DNA of 10,228 nt from JBDHZK01 sp039811865 (GCA_039811865.1 JBDHZK010000096.1:1-10228), one strand, 5' to 3'; counted from the first letter of the stretch, positions 1 to 6,601 are shown. Translations and numbers: made by a program. The notes: generated from the sequence alone by a model not told the origin.

Positions 1-589
1 CGGCACCGGCCGCGACAGCAACGATCGGGGCATCCTCCCGCGCCGGGGCCTCGGTTTGGGCGGCGATCGCCTCGCCCGCCTCCTGCTCGGCCTGGACCTG
101 CGCGGCGGTCGGGAACTGCAGCGCCACCTTGTCGGTCGCGTCGATCTGCACCGCGGAGGCCAGGACGCCGCCGACGATCAGCGGCAACTGCAGGACGGAG
201 TTCTGGTCGACGGGCTGCATGTCCACGCGCACGCGCTTGACTCCGGCCAGGCCGACCTCGGTCCAGGTGAGGAAGCCACTCCCATCGGCGACGACGGTGC
301 CGGCGTCCAGATCGACCACGCGCAGGCGTCCGCGAACCAGCGAGCGCATCCCCTCCGGCCCCCAGAAGAAGGCCGCGAGATGCGGCATCGCCTCCAGCCC
401 GAACGCCGACAAGGTCTGGGCCAACTCGGCCACGGTCCGTGCCTCGACGATGTCGGCCCAAAGAGCGTTCACCAAGTTGGTGCTGCGCGGTGGGGCCGGC
501 TGCATGATGACGATTGAGGCCGGGCCGGAAAGCACCACCCAGGAACCTGGGGTGTAGGTGACGCGCCAGCGGCTGACCGGTTCGGACAT
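1..589 (-). CDS. N-terminal part of an uncharacterised protein, possibly an actinobacterial FHA-domain protein (cut by window edge)
   Basis: An open frame of 196 codons runs from an ATG at 589 off the left edge without a stop. The start is supported by a purine-rich ribosome binding site (GAGGGG, 4 bases before the ATG). The protein begins MSEPVSRWRVTYTPGSWVVL. It has a compact N-terminal part (about residues 8-145) with the blocks SGPASIVIMQPAPP (21-34), AAFFWGPEGMRSLVRG (72-87) and TWTEVGL (108-114), then an Ala/Glu/Gln-rich stretch (about 160-196) that looks like a disordered linker. There is no signal peptide and no clear membrane segment. From memory this N-terminal region resembles the part preceding a C-terminal FHA (phosphothreonine-binding) domain in some actinobacterial proteins. 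The FHA domain itself would lie outside the window, so the assignment is tentative. It lies 68 bp downstream of citX on the same strand, so co-transcription is possible. Confidence 0.6.
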   Translation of the reverse strand, partial: MSEPVSRWRVTYTPGSWVVLSGPASIVIMQPAPPRSTNLVNALWADIVEARTVAELAQTLSAFGLEAMPHLAAFFWGPEGMRSLVRGRLRVVDLDAGTVVADGSGFLTWTEVGLAGVKRVRVDMQPVDQNSVLQLPLIVGGVLASAVQIDATDKVALQFPTAAQVQAEQEAGEAIAAQTEAPAREDAPIVAVAAGA

Positions 590-657
590 GTTGCCCCTCT
601 GAATTGGCCCGATGTACCGGCCCATTGTTGCGCGCCGACGGGCCTGGCGGCAGCGCC

Positions 658-1212
658 CTAGGCAGGGACGGGGACGCGAGCCCTGGTCAGGATTCGTTCG
701 ACCTCGCCGAGCAACACCTTGTCGGGGTGGGCGTCCCGAGCGGTGCAAATCGCCGCCTCTCCAGGACAAACCAGACAGCGGCGCGGCCGAAGCCCGATAT
801 CGGCGCGGTTCAACTGGCCCTCGCGAGTCACCACGTCCATGCTCCACAACCTGCCCAGCGGGTGGCTTTCCTCAAGCGCCAAGACCATCCGCTTGATCGC
901 CCAGGGGTTGGCGTCCACGCAGACCTGCGCCTCGGCGCCGGTCGGCGGACGCACGTTCACCCACTCCCGAACGGCCCAGCCTCGCTCCCCGAATCCCTGA
1001 CGGAGCAGTGCCTGCGCCGCATCGAATACCTGCTCCGACCACGACCACCACTTCACTGGCCCGGGAGTCACCAGTTGTAGCTCCACCACCGGACCGTTCC
1101 AGTCGCGCAGCATGCGTCCTTGGCGAGCTCGGCGCCGCTCCCGAGCCACGACCAACTGCTCCACGGTCACCGGGCCGCGCCCGGAGTGCCATGCGGCGAA
1201 CAGCTCACTCAC
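658..1212 (-). CDS. citX: CitX-family citrate lyase holo-ACP synthase (phosphoribosyl-dephospho-CoA transferase)
   Basis: A 184-residue protein, essentially the family length (E. coli CitX is about 183). CitX transfers the 2'-(5''-phosphoribosyl)-3'-dephospho-CoA prosthetic group onto the acyl carrier subunit CitD of citrate lyase in the cytoplasm. Family blocks are clear: VARERRRARQ (22-31), TPGPVK (49-54), the run LEESHPLGRLW (113-123) leading into MDVV, and PRRCLVC (143-149). The GTG start at 1212 is chosen because it gives family length and overlaps the stop of the upstream citC homologue by 4 bases (GTGA), typical of translational coupling. A longer in-frame extension upstream only reads through the citC homologue in another frame. 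One oddity: the family consensus W-D-I-D-V reads W-S-M-D-V here, so the first Asp of a D-x-D pair is Ser124. Family membership is near certain; activity on a citrate lyase is unproven, since no lyase subunit gene is visible. Confidence 0.9.
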   Translation of the reverse strand: MSELFAAWHSGRGPVTVEQLVVARERRRARQGRMLRDWNGPVVELQLVTPGPVKWWSWSEQVFDAAQALLRQGFGERGWAVREWVNVRPPTGAEAQVCVDANPWAIKRMVLALEESHPLGRLWSMDVVTREGQLNRADIGLRPRRCLVCPGEAAICTARDAHPDKVLLGEVERILTRARVPVPA

Positions 1213-2117
1213 GCCGACCGCCTGCTCACCACGGGCGCCTGGACGGCCCCCAGTAGGTCGGCCTCGATGGGGCGCCGGCTGCCCAGCCCCTCGAACATCG
1301 GCCCGCGGCCGGTGGACGCCACCTCGATCAGCGTGATCGAAGGTTCGGGCAGACCCGCCTCCTGAAGCCAATGACGCAAGGGTTCCGCGGCCCCCACGTA
1401 GCGGTGCGTGATCCCCAGCGCTGGGCCCACGAAGCGCCGGAACAACTGGTGGTCGAGCGCTTCGAACCGGCCGCCGGCCCCCGTAATCCGGGAGGAGACG
1501 TAGACGCTGGGCGCGTGCACACACAGCCGCTCCGCGCCCGGAAGTTGCTCCAGGCGCGCCGCCAGCCGCTCCAGCATGGCGTCGCTGGCCGAAGCCGAGG
1601 GAAAGACGTGCACGAAATCGCAATCCCGAAGGGCCGTCGTCACCAGCCGCAGCGCCGCCGCCGACACGACCTCGGGCAGGACGACACCCGCGACCGTCCC
1701 GGCGACCCATCGGCGCGCCGACAGGCCTGCCAGGTACCGTGACAGACCGACCGGCGAGTTCTCCAAGAGGACTACTTCACCGCCGACAGCAGCCAACGCA
1801 TGAAAGCCGCCGGCCCGGAAGACGTCCACCAGGTGCGGCGGGCAATGCACGAACAAGCCGAAGCGGCCTCGCTCCAAGGCCGCGAGGTTGAGCTCGGCCA
1901 GCAGTGCCTCGGCAACCGCCGACTGGTCGCAGTCGTCGTCCAGGGCCACCTCGGTGACCAGACCGTCGTCCATTCGAAGACAACCCACCAGGCGCCCGGC
2001 AAAGCTAGCGCAGATCACCTCTTCGGCCGGATCGATCCCGGGAGATCCACGCCTTGCCCAGAACTCTCGTAGTTCGGGCTCGTCGCCCCCGATGGTGGTC
2101 ACGAGCAGGTCCATCAC
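1209..2117 (-). CDS. citC: CitC-like citrate lyase ligase homologue, probably catalytically degenerate
   Basis: A 302-residue protein, about 50 shorter than E. coli CitC (about 352). Genuine CitC acetylates the CitD prosthetic group of citrate lyase using ATP and acetate. It joins an N-terminal GNAT-like domain (here about 1-120) to a nucleotidylyltransferase domain (about 137-290). Homology is shown by collinear blocks: VVLLENSPVGLSRYLAGL (115-132), CDFVHVF (166-172), SVYVSSRIT (204-212) and LFRRFVGPALGITHRYVGA (225-243). The ligand-binding motifs are missing: TNGH is S152-A-A-A155, the C-terminal ISASRVR region reads GLGSRRPI (277-284), and the GNAT loop RGEGLA reads DQSAVA (64-69). The frame is uninterrupted, so this is not an obvious decaying pseudogene. 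Start: GTG 2117 is taken, with AGGAGG 11 bases upstream; an ATG immediately follows at 2114 and is equally possible. It overlaps citX by 4 bases. Fold assignment is confident; the function is not. Confidence 0.82.
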   Translation of the reverse strand: MMDLLVTTIGGDEPELREFWARRGSPGIDPAEEVICASFAGRLVGCLRMDDGLVTEVALDDDCDQSAVAEALLAELNLAALERGRFGLFVHCPPHLVDVFRAGGFHALAAVGGEVVLLENSPVGLSRYLAGLSARRWVAGTVAGVVLPEVVSAAALRLVTTALRDCDFVHVFPSASASDAMLERLAARLEQLPGAERLCVHAPSVYVSSRITGAGGRFEALDHQLFRRFVGPALGITHRYVGAAEPLRHWLQEAGLPEPSITLIEVASTGRGPMFEGLGSRRPIEADLLGAVQAPVVSRRSA

Positions 2118-2165
2118 TTCGTCCTCAACCTCCTCCGGCGAGCCCCCTTCGCCGGATGCTCCCTC

Positions 2166-2171
2166 ATGTTA
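2166..2171 (-). promoter_or_regulatory. Candidate -10 element (TAACAT) for the citC-citX unit
   Basis: Read on the minus strand, TAACAT fits the TANNNT -10 pattern. It would place the transcription start roughly 40 bases before the citC-homologue start codon, upstream of its AGGAGG site. No convincing TTGACA-like -35 box lies 16-18 bases further upstream, which is common in actinobacterial promoters but leaves the call weak. Confidence 0.25.
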
Positions 2172-2270
2172 AGCACGCACCGGGGCCGACTCGGGCAGCG
2201 GGTCCGGCGTGTTCGGAGTGACCGCCGGGTAGTTCGCCGAGGACGCCTTCGGCCGGCCGCAGACGCACGA

Positions 2271-2298
2271 GTGGGCCCGGCCAACCGGCCGGGCCCAC
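2271..2298 (-). terminator. Perfect 12-bp hairpin, likely ppdK terminator
   Basis: The arms GTGGGCCCGGCC (2271-2282) and GGCCGGGCCCAC (2287-2298) are perfectly complementary around a 4-base loop, AACC. It lies 52 bases past the ppdK stop. No U-tract follows on the minus strand, so it would be the hairpin-only type often proposed for high-GC actinobacteria. It could instead protect the mRNA 3' end. Confidence 0.65.
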
Positions 2299-2315
2299 CC
2301 CGCGGAGATCTCTGA

Positions 2316-2331
2316 CGCGACTCGCGTCGCG
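2316..2331 (-). repeat. Short inverted repeat just after the ppdK stop
   Basis: CGCGAC (2316-2321) pairs with GTCGCG (2326-2331) across the loop TCGC, giving a 6-bp GC-only stem 19 bases beyond the ppdK stop codon. With the larger hairpin 17 bases further on, it forms a tandem pair that may help transcription termination. Confidence 0.4.
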
Positions 2332-2349
2332 GCTATCGAGCCCCGATCG

Positions 2350-4998
2350 TCACTTGTTCTTCAGCGCCGCCCGCGCCGCCGCGAGGCGCGCGATCGGCAC
2401 GCGGAACGGCGAGCAGGACACGTAGTTCAGGCCCACCCGGTGGAAGAAGTCGATCGAATCGGGATCGCCACCGTGCTCACCGCAGACGCCGGTCTTGAGG
2501 TCCGGCTTGACCGAACGGCCCTTCTCGACGCCGATCTTGACCAGACCGCCGACGCCGTCCTGGTCGATCGACGCGAAGGGGTTCTTCGGCATGATCTCGT
2601 TGTCGACGTAGTAGCCGAGGAAGCCCTGCTCGGCGTCGTCACGCGAGATGCCGATGCCGGTCTGGGTCAGGTCGTTGGTGCCGAAGCTGAAGAAGTCGGC
2701 GACCTCGGCGATCTGGTCGGCGCAAATGGCCGCACGCGGGAGCTCGATCATCGTGCCCACGGTGTAGTCGAGCTCGGCGCCGGCGGCCTCAAGCTCCTCG
2801 GCGACAGTCTTCTCGACGATGCCCCGCTGAACCTCGAGCTCCTTCTTCAGGGCCACCAGCGGGATCATGATCTCCACGCCGACGGTCTCGCCCTCGCGCT
2901 CCTTGACGGCCAGCGCCGCCCGGATGATCGCCCGGGTCTGCATCTCGGGGATCTCCGGGTACAGCATCGCCAACCGGCAGCCGCGGGTGCCGAGCATCGG
3001 GTTCTGCTCGTGCAGCTTCTTCACCTGGCCCAGCAGCTCGCGCTCGCGGGCCAGATCCTCCTCCGAACCACCGGTCAGCTCCAGCTTCTGCACCAACAGC
3101 GACTGGTCGACCAGGTTCGGCAGGAACTCGTGCAGCGGCGGGTCGAGCAGCCGGACGGTCACCGGCAGGCCCTTCATCGCAGTGAAGATCTGCTCGAAGT
3201 CCGCCTGCTGCATCGGCAGGATCTCGGCCAGGGCAGCGGTGCGCTGCTCGTCGTTCTCGGCCAGGATCATCTTGCGGACCGCGGGCAGCCGGTCGGCGGC
3301 CATGAACATGTGCTCGGTGCGACAAAGGCCGATGCCCTCGGCGCCCAGCTCACGAGCCTTGGAGGCGTCCTCGAAGTTCTCCGCGTTGGCCCGAACGCCG
3401 AGGCGACGGACCTCGTCCGCCCAGCCGACGACGGTCTCGAAGTCGGCGTTGATGGCCGGCGGGACGAGCTCCAGGGCGCCCTCGTAGACCTCACCGGTGG
3501 TGCCGTTGAGGGTCAGGACGTCGCCGTCGTTGTAGACCTTGTCGCCGATCGTGACCCGCTTCTCCTTGGGCTCGATCTTGATGCCGTGGGCGCCGGCCAC
3601 ACAGGTGATGCCCATGCCGCGCGCGACCACGGCGGCGTGGGACGTCATGCCACCGTGAGCGGTCAGGACGCCCTGGGCGACCATGACACCGTGGATGTCG
3701 TCCGGGGTGGTCTCGAAGCGGACCAGGATGACCTTCTCGCCGCGGTTGCCGCGCTCGGCTGCCTCGTCGGCGGAGAAGACCACGCCACCGACGGCAGCGC
3801 CGGGAGAGGCCGGCAGGCCCTTGGTGATCGGGGTCTGGCCGTGGTTCGGGTCGATGCCCGGGTGCAGCAGGGCGTCCAACTGCGCCGGCTCGACGCGAAG
3901 AAGCGCCTCCTCCTTGGTGATCAGGCCCTCATCGACCATGTCGACGGCCGTCTTCACCGCGGCAGCGGCGGTGCGCTTGCCGTTGCGGGTCTGCAGCATG
4001 TAGAGCTTGCGATCCTCGATCGTGAACTCCATGTCCTGCATGTCCTTGTTGTGCAGTTCAAGGCGAGCCATCGTCTCGACGAGCTCGTTGAACGCCTCCG
4101 GCAGGACCTCTTCCATCTCACCCAGCGGCCGGGGGGTCCGGATGCCGGCGACGACGTCCTCGCCCTGCGCATTGGTCAGGAACTCGCCGTACAGCTCCTT
4201 GTCACCAGTGGACGGGTTGCGGGTGAAGCAGACGCCCGTAGCCGACGTCTCACCGCGGTTGCCGAAGACCATCTGCTGCACGTTGACCGCGGTGCCCAGA
4301 TCGCGGGAGATGCCATTGGCCTTGCGGTAAACCTCGGCGCGGGGGTTGTTCCAGGAGAGGAAGACGGCATTGACCGCGCGGCGCAGCTGCTCCTTGGGGT
4401 CGGACGTCCAGTGGCCGCCGAGCGCCTCGACGGCGGCAGCCTTGTACTGCTCGACGAGATCCTTGAGGTCGTCGGCGGTCAGGTCGGTGTCCTGAGCGGC
4501 GCCGCGCTCCTCCTTCATCTTCCAGATGGCGTCCTCGAAGACGTGGGGCGGGATGCCCTCGACGACCTCGCCGTACATGGCCAGGAAGCGGCGGTAGCAG
4601 TCGTAGGCGAAGCGCTCGTTGCCCGACTCGTCGGCGACGGCCTTGACGGCCTCGTCCGACATGCCCAGGTTGAGGATCGTGTCCATCATGCCCGGCATGG
4701 ACGCCACTGCGCCCGAGCGGATCGAGACGAGCAGCGGCTTGTCGTTGGCCCCAAGGGTGCGTCCGGTGCGCTCCTCGAGCCGCGCCAGCGCGGCGTCGAT
4801 CTGATCGGCCAGACCGTCCGGCCACTCACCATCGTTGTTCATCGATTCCACGCACGCGGTGGTGGTGACGGTGAACGCATCGGGCACGGGCACGCCGATC
4901 CGGTTCATCTCGGCGAGATTGGCGCCCTTGCCACCGAGGAGCATCTTCAGCGACGCGTCGCCTTCGTTGAGGTCATAGATGTAGCGGTTGTCTGACAC
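2350..4998 (-). CDS. ppdK: Pyruvate, phosphate dikinase (PPDK)
   Basis: An 882-residue cytoplasmic enzyme that reversibly converts pyruvate, ATP and phosphate to PEP, AMP and pyrophosphate (Clostridium symbiosum PPDK is 874). Domain order is complete: an ATP-grasp-type nucleotide-binding domain with GGKGANLAEM (22-31); a phosphohistidine swivel domain with GGMTSHAAVVARGMG, where His454 is the phosphoryl carrier and Thr452 is the position modified by PPDK regulatory kinases in other organisms; and a C-terminal PEP/pyruvate TIM barrel with DFFSFGTNDLTQ (768-779) and GVCGEHGGDP, where Cys839 is the expected catalytic acid/base. The GTG start at 4998 is chosen because the family N-terminus begins there and AAGGAG lies 10 bases upstream; an ATG at 5121 would add 41 unrelated residues. 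No PPDK regulatory protein gene is in the window. PPDK is known to run with pyrophosphate-dependent glycolysis in propionibacteria; that link is inference here. Confidence 0.97.
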   Translation of the reverse strand: MSDNRYIYDLNEGDASLKMLLGGKGANLAEMNRIGVPVPDAFTVTTTACVESMNNDGEWPDGLADQIDAALARLEERTGRTLGANDKPLLVSIRSGAVASMPGMMDTILNLGMSDEAVKAVADESGNERFAYDCYRRFLAMYGEVVEGIPPHVFEDAIWKMKEERGAAQDTDLTADDLKDLVEQYKAAAVEALGGHWTSDPKEQLRRAVNAVFLSWNNPRAEVYRKANGISRDLGTAVNVQQMVFGNRGETSATGVCFTRNPSTGDKELYGEFLTNAQGEDVVAGIRTPRPLGEMEEVLPEAFNELVETMARLELHNKDMQDMEFTIEDRKLYMLQTRNGKRTAAAAVKTAVDMVDEGLITKEEALLRVEPAQLDALLHPGIDPNHGQTPITKGLPASPGAAVGGVVFSADEAAERGNRGEKVILVRFETTPDDIHGVMVAQGVLTAHGGMTSHAAVVARGMGITCVAGAHGIKIEPKEKRVTIGDKVYNDGDVLTLNGTTGEVYEGALELVPPAINADFETVVGWADEVRRLGVRANAENFEDASKARELGAEGIGLCRTEHMFMAADRLPAVRKMILAENDEQRTAALAEILPMQQADFEQIFTAMKGLPVTVRLLDPPLHEFLPNLVDQSLLVQKLELTGGSEEDLARERELLGQVKKLHEQNPMLGTRGCRLAMLYPEIPEMQTRAIIRAALAVKEREGETVGVEIMIPLVALKKELEVQRGIVEKTVAEELEAAGAELDYTVGTMIELPRAAICADQIAEVADFFSFGTNDLTQTGIGISRDDAEQGFLGYYVDNEIMPKNPFASIDQDGVGGLVKIGVEKGRSVKPDLKTGVCGEHGGDPDSIDFFHRVGLNYVSCSPFRVPIARLAAARAALKNK

Positions 4999-5112
4999 TG
5001 GGATGAGACTCCTTAACTCTGTTCTCCAAGCTCCGAGCGCATCACTGCGCTGAAACCCTGCCGCCCCGACTGCCGGAGCCGAAGGCACACCCGTCGCAGA
5101 GCGATGCCGACC

Positions 5113-5122
5113 GGTGGCCACC
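5113..5122. repeat. Perfect 10-bp palindrome, candidate operator
   Basis: GGTGGCCACC is its own reverse complement. Flanking bases extend it imperfectly to 5110-5125, with AC on the left and GT on the right outside one mismatched pair. It sits near the middle of the divergent intergenic region, where a dimeric regulator could control either gene. A 10-bp GC-rich palindrome can arise by chance in this composition. Confidence 0.3.
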
Positions 5123-5129
5123 CGTCCGT

Positions 5130-5143
5130 AAGGGTAGTCCCTT
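5130..5143. repeat. AAGGG-N4-CCCTT inverted repeat, candidate operator
   Basis: Two 5-base arms, AAGGG (5130-5134) and CCCTT (5139-5143), flank TAGT. It lies 7 bases from the neighbouring palindrome, and the minus-strand reading TACCCT (5131-5136) overlaps it, so a bound protein could block a ppdK promoter. No known regulator motif is recognised. Confidence 0.25.
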
Positions 5144-5281
5144 GGGAACCTGACCCGCTAACCCCGAGATGCTTGGTCCGCAAGCCCGACGAGCACCGCC
5201 GAGTCCCCCGTCCGCGGTACCCGGTTGCGTGGTCGGGGCAGGGCATCATTGGATGACGTCCCGCCGCGAAAGGCCCTCCAG

Positions 5282-6601
5282 ATGCGAATCGACCTACCCG
5301 GATGCGGGCTTGGGGTGGCCACCGCGGCCACTCAGATCGAGGGCGGCGCACACAATCACAACTGGGCCGACTGGGCCCGGCGGGGACGCATCCTGGACGG
5401 TTCATCGCCGGTCCGGGCCACGGATCACTGGAATCGGGTCGCCGACGACACCGAGTTGCTCAGCGATCTTGGCATCAAGCACTACCGGATGGGCCTGGAG
5501 TGGAGCCGGATCGAACCGACCCCAGGCTCCTTCGACGAGGCGGCCTTCGCGCACTATCGCTTTGAGTTGATGCTGCTGCGCGAGGCGGGGATCGTCCCGA
5601 TGCTCACGCTGCATCACTTCAACAACCCAAGCTGGCTTGAGGAACGTGGCGGCTTCTTGAATCCGGGTGCGATTCGCTTCTTTCTGCGGTTCGTCAGCCG
5701 GGTCGTCCGGGCTCTCGGGGACCTGGTGGACGAGTACGTCACCATCAACGAACCCAACGTCTACGCCACCTACGCCTACCAGTACGGGCTGTGGCCGCCG
5801 GGGCACCAGTCGGCGCGGGACGTCGTCGCGGTCAGCCAGAACCTGGCCGTGGCGCACATCCGCGCCTACCAGTTGATCCACTCGCTGCAGCCGGCCGCGC
5901 GGGTGGGCACCGCGATGCACGTCCGCATCTTCCGCCCCGCGAACCGCGCCAACCCTTACCACGTCGCGAGTGCGCGCGCCCTGGACTACGCGTTCCAGGG
6001 GTGCATGCTGCGGGCCGTCAGCCGCGGGCAGTTTCGGCCTCCGCTCACGCAGCCGGGCGACATTCGTCCCGGCATCTACTACGACTTTCAGGGAGTCAAC
6101 TACTACTCGCGCAGCACCGTCACCGGACCGGCCGACGGCACCGGGACGGACGTCCCGATCAACGACCTCGGTTGGGAGATCTACCCACAGGGCATCGTCG
6201 AGGTGGCCGCTCGGGTCAACCGCCGGTTCCCAGGGCCGATCTACATCACCGAGAACGGGACCGCGGATGCCGCCGACGCCTTCCGCAGTCGGTTCATCTA
6301 CGACCACCTCGCCGCGATCTCCCGGTCCGCCCTACCCATTCGGCGCTACTACCACTGGTGCCTGGTCGACAACTGGGAATGGATCGAGGGCGAACAGGCC
6401 CGGTTCGGCTTGATCGAGAACGACTTCGAGACCCAGACCCGCACGGTGCGGCCGTCCGGCCGGTTCTACGCCGACGTGATCGCCAACGCGGGGGTTACCG
6501 ACGAGGCTTACGAACGCTATGTTGCCCACGAGGCCTACCCGACGACCCGCCCGGAGCACGTGCGCGAGTTGACCAAACGTTCGGCCGAGGTCACCGCGTG
6601 A
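5282..6601 (+). CDS. GH1-family beta-glycosidase (beta-glucosidase-like)
   Basis: A 439-residue glycoside hydrolase family 1 protein that would hydrolyse beta-linked glucosides or galactosides by the retaining mechanism. The acid/base Glu157 is in TINEPNVY and the nucleophile Glu324 in YITENGTAD. Other -1 subsite features are present: Gln in ATQIEGG near the N-terminus, His in TLHHF, and Glu366 in DNWEWIEG. The Ser-x-Lys-x-Tyr-type phosphate-binding signature of 6-phospho-beta-glycosidases is absent, so an unphosphorylated substrate is expected. The two catalytic Glu are 167 residues apart, shorter than the roughly 185 of typical GH1 enzymes, because the segment before GVNYYSR is compact. There is no signal peptide. 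The ATG at 5282 is chosen (AAAGG 8 bases upstream, family N-terminus); a TTG at 5225 would add 19 non-conserved residues. It is the first gene of the operon and overlaps the next by 4 bases (GTGA). Confidence 0.93.
   Translation: MRIDLPGCGLGVATAATQIEGGAHNHNWADWARRGRILDGSSPVRATDHWNRVADDTELLSDLGIKHYRMGLEWSRIEPTPGSFDEAAFAHYRFELMLLREAGIVPMLTLHHFNNPSWLEERGGFLNPGAIRFFLRFVSRVVRALGDLVDEYVTINEPNVYATYAYQYGLWPPGHQSARDVVAVSQNLAVAHIRAYQLIHSLQPAARVGTAMHVRIFRPANRANPYHVASARALDYAFQGCMLRAVSRGQFRPPLTQPGDIRPGIYYDFQGVNYYSRSTVTGPADGTGTDVPINDLGWEIYPQGIVEVAARVNRRFPGPIYITENGTADAADAFRSRFIYDHLAAISRSALPIRRYYHWCLVDNWEWIEGEQARFGLIENDFETQTRTVRPSGRFYADVIANAGVTDEAYERYVAHEAYPTTRPEHVRELTKRSAEVTA

Larger units (their letters stand above)
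2118..2349. other. Intergenic region between ppdK and the citC homologue
   Basis: This 232-base gap separates two genes on the minus strand. It holds two inverted repeats on the ppdK side (annotated separately), a possible -10 element at 2166-2171 and the AGGAGG ribosome binding site for the citC homologue at 2129-2134. No further gene is supported. The arrangement suggests that ppdK transcription ends here and that citC-citX has its own promoter, though read-through cannot be excluded. Confidence 0.6.
4999..5281. promoter_or_regulatory. Divergent promoter region between ppdK and the glycosidase operon
   Basis: This 283-base region separates two outward-facing transcription units and must carry both promoters. 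Visible elements are AAGGAG for ppdK (5009-5014), AAAGG for the GH1 gene 8 bases before its ATG, a 10-base perfect palindrome at 5113-5122 and an AAGGG/CCCTT inverted repeat at 5130-5143. On the minus strand the latter contains TACCCT, a possible ppdK -10. No strong -35/-10 pair stands out on either strand, and no regulator gene adjoins. Confidence 0.6.

Noticed and set aside
590..657. Possible terminator in the 68-bp gap between citX and the gene at the left edge
   Set aside because: Only a 4-bp GGCC/GGCC pairing was seen, with no T-run. Not enough to call a terminator.
1213..1710. N-terminal extension of CitX (frame open to 1710)
   Set aside because: It lies within the citC homologue in a different frame, is Arg/Gly/Ala-rich and has no family match. 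CitX length and the 4-base overlap support the GTG at 1212.
2440..4995. An 851-codon open frame antisense to ppdK
   Set aside because: It is an exact shadow of ppdK, caused by high GC at third codon positions. Its product is a low-complexity run of Leu, Val, Asp, Gly and His with no family signature, while the opposite strand is an unmistakable PPDK.
4999..5121. A 41-residue N-terminal extension of PPDK from the ATG at 5121
   Set aside because: The extension is not part of the PPDK family, and AAGGAG is correctly placed before the GTG at 4998. The stretch is better read as 5' leader and promoter.
5791..6597. N-terminal extension of the GH36 gene (frame open from 5791)
   Set aside because: It overlaps the GH1 gene in another frame and encodes a Pro/Arg-rich sequence. 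The GTG at 6598 gives the GH36 N-terminus and couples to the GH1 stop.
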